NCBI GenBank assembly: GCA_900546395.1
Contig: URDD01000027.1
Span: 1-30,739 of the forward strand
Source: an uncultured Bacteroidales bacterium
Lineage (GTDB): Bacteria > Bacteroidota > Bacteroidia > Bacteroidales > UBA932
Direction: 5' to 3'
DNA: 30,739 nucleotides
Below, piece by piece: positions 7,491-15,873 of this stretch. Every line of letters starts with the position of its first letter. The first letter of the stretch is position 1. A model generated the notes under the pieces. The model did no database searches and was not told the origin of the DNA. It saw only the letters and a list, made by a program, of their open reading frames with translations. Made by a program: the position numbers and the translations under genes.

Positions 7491-9473
7491 CTATGCATCT
7501 ATGTTTGCATAATGTGCATTCGCCTCGATAAACTCTCTGCGAGGAGGGACATCATCACCCATAAGCATAGAGAACGTACGCTCTGCCTCAGCAGCATTGT
7601 CTATTGTAATCTGACGGAGAAGACGTGTCTCCGGATTCATGGTAGTTTCCCAGAGCTGTTCGTCACTCATCTCTCCAAGACCTTTATAACGCTGCACTGT
7701 AACTCCTTTATCAGAACCCTTTCCTACTTTAAGGGTAGCTTCCTTGCGCTGTTCCTCTGTCCAGCAATAAATTTCTTCCTTTCCTTTCTTGACAAGATAC
7801 AGAGGCGGTGTCGCAAGATATACGTAACCGTTTCTGATAAGGTCGAACATATAACGGAAGAAGAACGTAAGAATCAGCGTTGCAATGTGACTTCCGTCAA
7901 CATCGGCATCGGTCATTATTATGACTTTGTGATAACGGAGTTTCGAAAGGTTCAATGCCTTGCTGTCCTCTTCTGTTCCCACAGTCACACCAAGAGCCGT
8001 GTATATGTTCCTGATTTCCTCGCTTTCAAAAACCCTGTGCTCCATCGCTTTCTCGACATTGAGGATTTTTCCTCTAAGCGGAAGTATTGCCTGGGTCATA
8101 CGGTCTCTTCCCTGCTTTGCAGTACCGCCTGCGGAATCTCCCTCGACAAGGAAGAGCTCACATTTTTCAGGATTTCTCTCCGAGCAGTCAGCAAGTTTTC
8201 CCGGCATACCGGCTCCTGACATTACAGTTTTGCGCTGTACCATCTCGCGGGCCTTACGGGCGGCGTGACGAGCAGTTGCAGCCAGAATCACCTTGTCAAC
8301 AATGGCTTTGGCCTCTTTCGGATTTTCCTCAAGATAAGTTTCCAGAGCGTTTGCAGTAGCCTGCGATACAGCAGATACAACTTCTCCGTTTCCGAGTTTT
8401 GTTTTTGTCTGTCCTTCAAACTGTGGTTCGGCAACCTTCACGGAAACGACTGCGGTAAGACCTTCACGGAAATCTGATGCATCAAGGTCAAATTTGAGCT
8501 TGGCCAGCATGCCGTTCTTTTCGGCATAGTTTTTCAAAGTCCTTGTAAGACCCATTCTGAAGCCCTGAAGATGTGTACCGCCTTCTATTGTGTTGATATT
8601 GTTCACATAAGAGTAAATCTTCTCAGAAAACCCTGTATTGTACTGCATTGCCACCTCGATCGGTATGATCTTATCTGTTTCCAGACATATAGGTTCTTCA
8701 ATCAGTTTGTCAGAGTCAGCATCCAGATACTGGACAAACTCCTTAAGTCCTTCCTTGGAATAGAATGTCTCGCTCTTATAGGATTCCGTCTCTACGCCGT
8801 CATCGTCGGTGTTCTTCAGAAGCTCGCGCTTGTCTGTCAATGATAAGGTAATTCCCTTGTTCAGATAAGCCAGTTCACGGAGTCTTCCTGCAAGAGTATC
8901 ATAGTCATATACAGTAGTATTGAAAATCTCCGCATCCGGATGGAAAGTCACAATAGTACCTGTATCATCAGCATCCCCAACTACAGACACCTGAGTCGTA
9001 GGGTTGCCTTTTGAATACTCCTGTACGAAAACCTTTCCTTCCCTGTGAATTTCAGCCCTCAGGTAGTCTGAAAGAGCATTCACACATGATACACCCACTC
9101 CGTGAAGTCCTCCGGACACTTTATAACTGTCCTTGCTGAACTTTCCTCCTGCATGAAGCACTGTAAGCACTACCTCCAGCGCCGAACGATGTTCTTTTTC
9201 ATGCATTCCGGTCGGAATTCCTCGTCCGTTATCCTTTACCGTTATCGAATTGTTTTCATTTATAGAAACTTCAATATGACTGCAATATCCGGCCAAAGCC
9301 TCGTCAATACTATTGTCAACTACCTCATAAACAAGGTGATGAAGACCTCTTTTACCGACATCTCCGATATACATTGACGGTCTTTTCCTGACTGCCTCCA
9401 GTCCTTCAAGCACCTGGATACTGTTCGCGGAATACTGATTTTCCGCACTGGCGATATTTTCGTTCTCTGCCAT
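7491..9473 (-). CDS. gyrB: DNA gyrase subunit B
   Basis: ATPase subunit of type II topoisomerase that introduces negative supercoils together with GyrA. From the ATG at 9473 it is 660 residues, normal for Bacteroidota. Visible landmarks in order are RPSMYIGDVGKRGLHHLVYE, the GHKL ATP-binding segment EVVDNSIDEALAG, VKDNGRGIP, GGLHGVGVSCVNALS, QTKTKLGN, the Toprim motifs EGDSAGGTAKQ and TDADVDGSHI, and the C-terminal QRYKGLGEMSDEQLW, which completes the GyrA interface. A longer TTG start at 9485 is open. I prefer ATG because an AGGACAGG-like purine stretch lies just upstream of it and homologues begin near there. gyrA is not in the window. The QxxKGLGEM ending and lack of a long insertion fit GyrB over ParE, although both are close. 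Confidence 0.95.
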   Translation of the reverse strand: MAENENIASAENQYSANSIQVLEGLEAVRKRPSMYIGDVGKRGLHHLVYEVVDNSIDEALAGYCSHIEVSINENNSITVKDNGRGIPTGMHEKEHRSALEVVLTVLHAGGKFSKDSYKVSGGLHGVGVSCVNALSDYLRAEIHREGKVFVQEYSKGNPTTQVSVVGDADDTGTIVTFHPDAEIFNTTVYDYDTLAGRLRELAYLNKGITLSLTDKRELLKNTDDDGVETESYKSETFYSKEGLKEFVQYLDADSDKLIEEPICLETDKIIPIEVAMQYNTGFSEKIYSYVNNINTIEGGTHLQGFRMGLTRTLKNYAEKNGMLAKLKFDLDASDFREGLTAVVSVKVAEPQFEGQTKTKLGNGEVVSAVSQATANALETYLEENPKEAKAIVDKVILAATARHAARKAREMVQRKTVMSGAGMPGKLADCSERNPEKCELFLVEGDSAGGTAKQGRDRMTQAILPLRGKILNVEKAMEHRVFESEEIRNIYTALGVTVGTEEDSKALNLSKLRYHKVIIMTDADVDGSHIATLILTFFFRYMFDLIRNGYVYLATPPLYLVKKGKEEIYCWTEEQRKEATLKVGKGSDKGVTVQRYKGLGEMSDEQLWETTMNPETRLLRQITIDNAAEAERTFSMLMGDDVPPRREFIEANAHYANIDA

Positions 9474-9508
9474 ACCTGTCCTCAACTTTCTTTAATGTGA
9501 AACTGCAT

Positions 9509-9516
9509 CAAAATTA
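9509..9516 (-). promoter_or_regulatory. Proximal -7 promoter element candidate for gyrB
   Basis: Minus-strand TAATTTTG matches TAnnTTTG exactly and would start transcription near 9502, about 28 bases before the gyrB ATG. No well-spaced TTTG -33 element is visible. A second exact match lies further upstream. Confidence 0.45.
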
Positions 9517-9552
9517 TCGAACCAGTTCCAAATAATTCTACTTTCAAACGGG

Positions 9553-9560
9553 CAAATTTA
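9553..9560 (-). promoter_or_regulatory. Distal -7 promoter element candidate for gyrB
   Basis: Minus-strand TAAATTTG matches TAnnTTTG, with a TTG 18 bases upstream as a weak -33 candidate. It lies about 80 bases before the gyrB ATG, just after the end of the outer-membrane protein gene. Two tandem promoters for gyrase would be plausible, but this is motif reading only. Confidence 0.4.
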
Positions 9561-9569
9561 ACAATAATA

Positions 9570-11315
9570 TTACAAATTCAAGCATATTCCGGCCGTAAAG
9601 TTAATACCGCTCTCCGCATAAAGGGGGGTACGCTGTATAGTCATATCCAGAAGATTCCCGCCTCTGAGCCATACGGAAAAGAGTCTTGCAGCCTTGAATT
9701 CAAGGTAAACGCCCAAATCAGCATATCCAGGCAATGAATACAATGAACTTCTGCGTTCCAGTGAAAAATCACAGTCTATTCCGGCATATACCCTCTTATG
9801 CCAATTGTAAGTCACATCCACTTTTCCGGAAAATACAGACGGTGCAAGAAATGCCATTACCGGAGATCCTTCCCAAGATGGATTGTAACCGGCAGCAACC
9901 TCCTGTCTTCCATTTACATCCGTCGATGAATATCTGAAGTTTGCATTGGCAGACACATCCTCAGACCTCCATGCACAGTCAAGTGAAAGATAAAGCATGT
10001 TATAACCTGTATATCCCAAAGCAGCTGCATAATCTCCAGACATATCGGGAAGGGCGGAAACAATGGCAAACATCGGAGCATTTGCATAATTTCTATAACC
10101 GGCCCTCAGATCATAATCAATCCTTGAAGAAATATTTCCCTTCAGACCTATTGCGGCGGATATTCTCTCTACAGTATTATCAAGCAAAGGAAGCATCCCG
10201 GAATACATCGGATGGATAAAGCTGCTTTCTGAAATCAAATCCGAATATTTTCCAGTCCTGTCTCCGCCACCGGCCTGTGCATAAATATCCATGTAATCCT
10301 TCACAAGTTCAAAACCTACTTTCACATCCGGATATATATACTGCCCTTTTGTAAATTTCTGTTCCTGCGATACCGTAGAAGTGCCGTCTCCGTTGAAAAG
10401 CAGAGAGAAACATACTCCGGCACTCAAGTCCCAGCGACCCTTCTCCAACACGTATCTGGGAGTTACAGCAAAGCGACCGGCCGAATGTCCATATAAGGCA
10501 TCATAAGCTGCCACATCGGCATCTATATCTATCAGAACCTTGTGACTACGAGATAAGACAGGACCCAGAGATGCTCCAAAATCTATATTGTGTTCTATAA
10601 GATACTGTTTTCCCATAACCGGAAGCTTGTAATCCAGTTTGTCTTCACCATATCTGTAATCAAATGATATATCATACATGAAATAACGCTCTCTGTCACT
10701 TACCGATCTCACACGCACATTTGCATCCAGGGCATCATACCCTCTTCTGAGCAGAGAATCCTTTGTAGCAAGGCCGTAATATCCTATATCAAAAGAGAAA
10801 ACACCCTTTTTCCAGTCAGTCCGGCCATTGATGCCGGCCTTTGTCAACAAATCATAACCTTTCCATGCTATACGGTCTCCGTCTTCAATTACAGAAGTAT
10901 TCCTATATCCTCCGACATAAGAACGGTGCATAGCATAAATACTCATCCTGAACTTTCCCTGAAGATCCGGCGACCATACGAAATCAAATACAGGATGCAG
11001 AGGATATCCGGCTCCTGCCCTAAGGAAAAGCCTTCTGCCCGACCAGGCATCAGGCTGCGGCTTCATATCAAGCACATACGGTTTGAATTCATAAGTTCCA
11101 TTATACGGACTTTCAAACACCGAGTAATCAAAATCCAAATCAAAATGCGTGACACTGTCCGGCACCTGCATTCGAAGCATCGGTTTATGAACTTCCATCA
11201 GTGTAGCCTTAAATGTTCTGGTCACTTCGACAGTCGGATCCAGATTCTGTCCGTAAGCCGCTGCAGGAAGCAGCAGCATCACAAGCTTTAATATTTTATT
11301 GCTGAACATATTCAT
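9570..11315 (-). CDS. Outer-membrane beta-barrel protein paired with a TPR protein
   Basis: Predicted outer-membrane barrel of 581 residues; I do not recognise a specific named family. A signal peptide is clear (MNMFSNKILKLVMLLLPAAAYGQ, cleavage about residue 22-23). The remainder is rich in alternating aromatic/hydrophobic strands separated by turns, with repeated patterns such as WSGRRLFLRAGAGYPLHP, FSFDIGYYGLA, YDLRAGYRNYANAP and a final VWLRGGNLLD followed by AESGINFTAGICLNL. The penultimate block resembles the last strands of TonB-dependent receptors, but I see no plug domain and the protein is too short for one. The start overlaps the end of the upstream TPR gene by 20 bases (14 if the ATG at 11309 is used), so the two are translationally linked and probably work together at the envelope. 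Confidence 0.8.
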   Translation of the reverse strand: MNMFSNKILKLVMLLLPAAAYGQNLDPTVEVTRTFKATLMEVHKPMLRMQVPDSVTHFDLDFDYSVFESPYNGTYEFKPYVLDMKPQPDAWSGRRLFLRAGAGYPLHPVFDFVWSPDLQGKFRMSIYAMHRSYVGGYRNTSVIEDGDRIAWKGYDLLTKAGINGRTDWKKGVFSFDIGYYGLATKDSLLRRGYDALDANVRVRSVSDRERYFMYDISFDYRYGEDKLDYKLPVMGKQYLIEHNIDFGASLGPVLSRSHKVLIDIDADVAAYDALYGHSAGRFAVTPRYVLEKGRWDLSAGVCFSLLFNGDGTSTVSQEQKFTKGQYIYPDVKVGFELVKDYMDIYAQAGGGDRTGKYSDLISESSFIHPMYSGMLPLLDNTVERISAAIGLKGNISSRIDYDLRAGYRNYANAPMFAIVSALPDMSGDYAAALGYTGYNMLYLSLDCAWRSEDVSANANFRYSSTDVNGRQEVAAGYNPSWEGSPVMAFLAPSVFSGKVDVTYNWHKRVYAGIDCDFSLERRSSLYSLPGYADLGVYLEFKAARLFSVWLRGGNLLDMTIQRTPLYAESGINFTAGICLNL

Positions 11316-14300
11316 CTGCTGTATTTTTCATCATTTCTTCAATTTTGGACAATCTTATTTTAACATTGTCCAAGACATCGTCTCCTCCAGGCTGAGGCTT
11401 GTAACCACCTGCAATACTTTCAAATGTAGCCTTTGCCTGCTCCAACTCACCTCTCTCTGCAAAAGCGTCACCCAATACTATAAATGATTTTGCAAGCCAA
11501 TATGTCTGTCCGCTACCCGCATCCGAAAAGCTATAGACTTTACTCTCCACCTCGTCAAACTCACCTCTGTCATAGCAATCCTGAATAATAAGCCAGGCCG
11601 CCTCTGCTCCCTCCGGACAATACAAGTCTGTTGAAAGGCTGTCCAATATGGCAAAAGCTTCCGGCCTTCTGCTAGTAGCCAAATAAGATTTTGCCCTTAT
11701 ATAGTCCGCCTCCTTCTTGACATCTTCAACGGTCCTGCCGTCTTTTCTTACATCGGATGCAAATGTCAAAGCCTCTTCGTAGTGACGGGCCCGGTATGCT
11801 GAACGCATCATACCAAGAAGTGCGGAATACTTGTTATTCTCAAGCAGTGCGGAACTGAAGAGTGCCGAATAACCTCCCAGAGCATCTTCATAGCGCTGCA
11901 GTTCATATGATACTGTTGCAAAATTAAGCATTGAAATCTCTCTGAAAGAACCTTCGCCATTATCCACTACCTTAGCATAGTAATCGCAGGCTTTCTCTCT
12001 CTGTCCCAGGTTTCTATAGCATTCCGCCATATAGAAGTCAGCCTGGATATTTTTCTGGCCCACAGGATATTTGTCCTTATAGGCCTGAAGTGAAGCCAGT
12101 GCTTTCTGGTAATTTTCAGAAAGATAAATCTGCTCAGCCGCATTGAAAATCATCATTTCCTTTTCATCTTCCGACTTGATATCAGACTTGCCTATACGGT
12201 CAATATACGACAGATATTCCTCAGGCTTGTTTAAAGACTGGTAAATCGATTCTACGGCCAGGAGAGCATCATCTGCATAGCCTGATAGAGGAAAGTTCTC
12301 AACGACATTCTTATAATAGCCCAAAGCCTTGTCCACTTCCGAAGAATTCCTGCAAATCATACCTAATTCTATCATCGCCCTCGCAATATATGTACTGTCC
12401 CTGACTGTACCTATGAGACGGTCGAAACATTCCGTAGCCTTGTCATTTTCTTCCGTAAGGACATAAGACCGCCCGAGTTCGAATAACGCTTCAGGATAAA
12501 ACTGGGATGAAGGAGAGGCTTTGCCTACATTTTCCAAAAGGCTTATTTTTTTACCCATGCTACCCTCCAGCCCGTATGACATGGCTGCCTGATAGTACGG
12601 ATAAATATCATTCACATCATAATAGTCATTCATCACTTTACTATAGGCGGCAGCCGCACCTGCGTAGTCAGAAAGCATATATCGGCAGTCCGCATATCTG
12701 ACAAGCGCTTCTTTCCTGTAAACGGCCTGACCTCCTGAAAGATAATCATTAAACCACTTGGCCGAAGATACGTAGTCACCCTGCTTGAAATAACAATATG
12801 CAATATTATATGGTATCAAATACCCTTCTTTCATGCCGTAAAGTGCCGAAATGTTATATAACTCTCCATACAGTGAAAGTGCTTCGTCAAACTGGTCGTT
12901 ACGATAATGAGACTCGGCTATCCAGAACCTTGACATTTGGTTGAACATTGTTCTTTTGTCAGAATACCAGGCTGCAGCCTTAAGGTACGGGATTGCGTCT
13001 CTATATGAACCGTTGGATATCAGCTGTTCAGCCCTGAGATAATTGGCTTTCATATAGTTGGACTTCATCTTGCCATCCAGGTTATCTATTTTTCCGTAGG
13101 CTTCGATAGCTGTTTCATAATCATGTCCATACAAAGCCGCAACTGCTATATATGCATTAATCCTTTCACCTTTGTCAACATCTGAATACTTTTCAAGATA
13201 GTCGTTGAATACAGAAGTATCATTATTGAGGTCAAAGGCAAGTTTTGCATAATTAAAATATGCATCTTCTGAGATATCGGGATTATATCCGACTTCTGCC
13301 GCTCCTTTGAAGGCTTCCATAGCAGCCACCTTGTTCCTTGTCTGTATATAACTGTAGCCCAAATGATAATTGGCAAGCTGCCCAAGGGAGTCTGTCCTGT
13401 CCGTCATCATTGAATAATTGTCAATTGCTCCCTGATAATCATCTACGGCATAAAGGACAGATCCGGCATAGAAATAATCGCTGCGAGACTTTATTTCCGA
13501 AGATTCCTTGTTCATATCAAACCAGTACCTTGCCTGTCCTGCATCACCGAGAACTAACCAGGACTCTGATATGAGGCGGATTACATGCGAACGCCTTTCC
13601 TGAGGAACTTTTTCCACAAGGGCAGGGGCCTCTTCGCAGACAGTCTTATAATTTTCAAGCATAAAATTGCTTTCGATTATATAATAGTCTGACATGGCGG
13701 TAAAACGGCTGTCCTTTGCCGCCTTTACAAACCACTCTATAGCTTCGGCAAAGTTCTTCTGGCGGTAATATATATATCCCATTGCGTACCTCGCCGGAGC
13801 CGTATAGTCCGAATATGTCCTTTTTTCCAAAGATGCAAACCTCAGCAAAGCACGGTCATAATTTCCGAGACTGAAATCGCAGTATGCCTTCTTGAAAAGG
13901 AATTCTGTCTCCTGACTTCTGTTAAGTCTGTGTCTCGAGACAGTTTCAAACTCTTCAAGTGCTGCCTGATATTCGTCCTTGTCGAACAGATTAAGTCCGT
14001 ATTGGTAACGCATTTGGGGAATCAGTCCTGAGTAGGGATGCTTCTTCTGATATTGCGCAAGGGAGGTCTCATAACCTTCCGACTGCAGGTGTATAGAACA
14101 GAATACGGCATACCCTTCTGCCACATAATCACCTGTGGCATTCGCAACGGCCTCGAATCCAGCCCTGGCCATATCATACATACCACGATCAAAAAGGAGC
14201 GCCGCCTGTCTGAAATCTTTTCTTGCTTGCCGCTCTTCCACAGAAAGAGGATTATTGTCAGGCGTTTCATATGCCATAGCCGGTAATGAAATAAGCACCG

Positions 14301-14340
14301 ACAGGCAAAAGGCCGCAAAAGCGAGTCTTGTCATTTTCAT
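11296..14340 (-). CDS. Large periplasmic tetratricopeptide-repeat protein
   Basis: Exported TPR scaffold of 1014 residues. The signal peptide is residues 1 to about 23 (ending LISLPAMA, then YETPDN). Nearly the whole mature chain consists of 34-residue-type helical repeats with the W/Y-x2-LG-x2-Y and A-x2-F/Y pattern, for instance RYAMGYIYYRQKNFAEAIEW, YHLGYSYIQTRNKVAAMEAF, LGRSYVLTEENDKATECFDR and YMAECYRNLGQREKACDYYA. No enzyme motif is visible. TPR proteins of this kind act as scaffolds for multiprotein complexes. The overlapping downstream beta-barrel is the obvious partner candidate. It is divergent from ftsE with 146 bases between starts and has its own -7 element candidate. Its function cannot be given from sequence. 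Confidence 0.88.
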   Translation of the reverse strand: MKMTRLAFAAFCLSVLISLPAMAYETPDNNPLSVEERQARKDFRQAALLFDRGMYDMARAGFEAVANATGDYVAEGYAVFCSIHLQSEGYETSLAQYQKKHPYSGLIPQMRYQYGLNLFDKDEYQAALEEFETVSRHRLNRSQETEFLFKKAYCDFSLGNYDRALLRFASLEKRTYSDYTAPARYAMGYIYYRQKNFAEAIEWFVKAAKDSRFTAMSDYYIIESNFMLENYKTVCEEAPALVEKVPQERRSHVIRLISESWLVLGDAGQARYWFDMNKESSEIKSRSDYFYAGSVLYAVDDYQGAIDNYSMMTDRTDSLGQLANYHLGYSYIQTRNKVAAMEAFKGAAEVGYNPDISEDAYFNYAKLAFDLNNDTSVFNDYLEKYSDVDKGERINAYIAVAALYGHDYETAIEAYGKIDNLDGKMKSNYMKANYLRAEQLISNGSYRDAIPYLKAAAWYSDKRTMFNQMSRFWIAESHYRNDQFDEALSLYGELYNISALYGMKEGYLIPYNIAYCYFKQGDYVSSAKWFNDYLSGGQAVYRKEALVRYADCRYMLSDYAGAAAAYSKVMNDYYDVNDIYPYYQAAMSYGLEGSMGKKISLLENVGKASPSSQFYPEALFELGRSYVLTEENDKATECFDRLIGTVRDSTYIARAMIELGMICRNSSEVDKALGYYKNVVENFPLSGYADDALLAVESIYQSLNKPEEYLSYIDRIGKSDIKSEDEKEMMIFNAAEQIYLSENYQKALASLQAYKDKYPVGQKNIQADFYMAECYRNLGQREKACDYYAKVVDNGEGSFREISMLNFATVSYELQRYEDALGGYSALFSSALLENNKYSALLGMMRSAYRARHYEEALTFASDVRKDGRTVEDVKKEADYIRAKSYLATSRRPEAFAILDSLSTDLYCPEGAEAAWLIIQDCYDRGEFDEVESKVYSFSDAGSGQTYWLAKSFIVLGDAFAERGELEQAKATFESIAGGYKPQPGGDDVLDNVKIRLSKIEEMMKNTADEYVQQ

Positions 14341-14405
14341 AAAATTTTATCGTCTGAATGACGGATTTTCCAACACAATCAGCCTTGTTAAAGGCAAAAA
14401 TTTTA

Positions 14406-14413
14406 CAAATGTA
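14406..14413 (-). promoter_or_regulatory. -7 promoter element candidate for the TPR-OMP pair
   Basis: Minus-strand TACATTTG matches TAnnTTTG and would give a leader of about 60 bases before the TPR start at 14340. It lies about 25 bases from the divergent ftsE promoter candidate, so the two promoters overlap in their upstream regions. No clear -33 TTTG is visible. Confidence 0.45.
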
Positions 14414-14436
14414 ATTATTTTAAAAATGATAATGAT

Positions 14437-14444
14437 TAACTTTG
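14437..14444 (+). promoter_or_regulatory. -7 promoter element candidate for ftsE-nth-nhaP2-rluA
   Basis: TAACTTTG matches TAnnTTTG exactly. It predicts a transcript start near 14451 and a leader of about 36 bases before the ftsE ATG at 14487. The element contains the TTG at 14442 that a longest-frame reading would take as the ftsE start, which argues against that start. Confidence 0.55.
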
Positions 14445-14486
14445 AACGATATTTGCCTAAGTTTCAAAAGTTCAAACGTCATTAAT

Positions 14487-15209
14487 ATGGAAGACAGGAA
14501 AGAGACAATCATTTCCTTCAAGGACGCAGACATTATCAACGGTGAAGCCACAGTGATTTACAGTCTGGACATGGAAGTCCATCAGGGAGATTTTGTATAT
14601 ATAATAGGTAAAGTAGGTTCGGGCAAGACATCAATAATAAGAACAATCATAGCAGAGAATCCTTTGTATAAAGGAAGCGGGAATGTTTGCGGATATGACC
14701 TCAGGACAATCAAAGACAAGGATATTCCTTTTTTAAGAAGGAAAATGGGAGTAGTATTCCAGGATTTCCAGTTGCTCATGGACAGAAGTGTTGAAGAAAA
14801 CCTGACATTTGTGATGAATGCGACAGGATGGAAAGATCAGGATGCCATATCAAAAAGGATCCGGGAAGTTCTTGATGCCGTAGGAATGTCACACAAGTCA
14901 CATAAAATGCCTCACCAGCTTTCCGGAGGAGAGCAGCAGAGAATAGCTATAGCCCGGGCTCTTTTGAACAGTCCGTCTGTGATAATCGCTGATGAGCCGA
15001 CGGGAAATCTGGATCCGGAAACGGCAGAAGGAATAATGCAGCTTCTTTGCGGAATCAACAGAGAAAGAGGAACGGCGGTCGTGATGGTCACGCATAACAA
15101 ACAGATAGTGGAAAAATACAAGGGACGCATATTCTCATGCGCCAGCGAATCTTGTACAGAACAGATAAACCAGAACGAGAAGAAAGATGAAGATCAAAGG
15201 CAAGAGTAA
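14487..15209 (+). CDS. ftsE: Cell-division ABC ATPase FtsE
   Basis: ATP-binding subunit of the FtsEX complex, which sits at the septum and activates peptidoglycan hydrolases. From the ATG at 14487 it has 240 residues. Walker A is GKVGSGKT (41-48), the Q-loop Q92 is in VVFQDFQLL, the ABC signature is LSGGEQQR (145-152), Walker B is VIIADEP with E170, and an H-loop His is in MVTHNK. The combination VFQDFQLL and ADEPTGNLDPETA is typical of FtsE rather than LolD or MacB, though these are close. A TTG at 14442 in frame is rejected because it lies in the promoter element. ftsX is not adjacent. The 3' end overlaps nth by 23 bases, making it the first gene of a four-gene operon. Confidence 0.85.
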   Translation: MEDRKETIISFKDADIINGEATVIYSLDMEVHQGDFVYIIGKVGSGKTSIIRTIIAENPLYKGSGNVCGYDLRTIKDKDIPFLRRKMGVVFQDFQLLMDRSVEENLTFVMNATGWKDQDAISKRIREVLDAVGMSHKSHKMPHQLSGGEQQRIAIARALLNSPSVIIADEPTGNLDPETAEGIMQLLCGINRERGTAVVMVTHNKQIVEKYKGRIFSCASESCTEQINQNEKKDEDQRQE

Positions 15210-15873
15210 CACAATCAGCTTCCCCGGCATAGAAGAACTGTACTCTAATGTCATAGAGTGGTTCAAGGATAATGTTCCGGAACCTCGCACCGAACTGCAT
15301 TATGATACTCCTTTCCACCTGCTGATAGCCGTAATACTTTCTGCCCAGTGCACTGACAAAAGAGTAAACATATATACACCTGCCATCTTCCGGGCATTTC
15401 CTGCTCCGGAGGATCTTGCTGCCGCCAGTTTTGAAGATGTGTTCGGAATGATAAAGTCCATCACATTTCCTAACAATAAGGCCAAGCACCTGATAAGAAT
15501 GGCTGAAATGCTGGTCAAAGACTTTGACAGCACTGTACCTGATGACCCTGACTTACTGGTCAAACTGCCTGGTGTAGGACAGAAAACAGCCAACGTCATA
15601 GCTTCAGTAATCTATGACAAACCTGTCATAGCTGTTGATACACATGTATTCAGAGTATCACGGAGACTTGGGCTTTCAGCAGGAAAAACTGTAGAAGCGG
15701 TGGAAAAGGACCTCACGGAAAGAATTCCGGCCGAGCTGAGGGCTACCGCCCACCACTGGCTCATCCTGCATGGACGATACACCTGTACAGCCCGGAAACC
15801 GAAATGCAGCACATGCGGTCTAAGTGAGTGGTGTATGGAATATAAGACAACTAATTTCAAATTTACAGAATAA
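15187..15873 (+). CDS. nth: Endonuclease III, DNA glycosylase/AP lyase
   Basis: Base-excision repair enzyme that removes oxidised pyrimidines and cleaves the abasic site. It is 228 residues, slightly longer than E. coli Nth (211). The HhH-GPD core is present: LPGVGQKTA with the Schiff-base lysine K133, and catalytic D151 in AVDTHVFR. The C-terminal [4Fe-4S] loop is intact, with C200-x6-C207-x2-C210-x5-C216. The start overlaps the end of ftsE by 23 bases. The stop is directly followed by the antiporter ATG with no intervening base, so translation is probably coupled through the operon. The functional link to cell division or ion transport is not evident. Confidence 0.96.
   Translation: MKIKGKSNTISFPGIEELYSNVIEWFKDNVPEPRTELHYDTPFHLLIAVILSAQCTDKRVNIYTPAIFRAFPAPEDLAAASFEDVFGMIKSITFPNNKAKHLIRMAEMLVKDFDSTVPDDPDLLVKLPGVGQKTANVIASVIYDKPVIAVDTHVFRVSRRLGLSAGKTVEAVEKDLTERIPAELRATAHHWLILHGRYTCTARKPKCSTCGLSEWCMEYKTTNFKFTE

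Noticed and set aside
7512..8219. Plus-strand open frame (235 codons) opposite gyrB
   Set aside because: gyrB is unambiguous here with the Toprim motifs, and the antisense translation is Cys/His/Phe-rich without recognisable structure.
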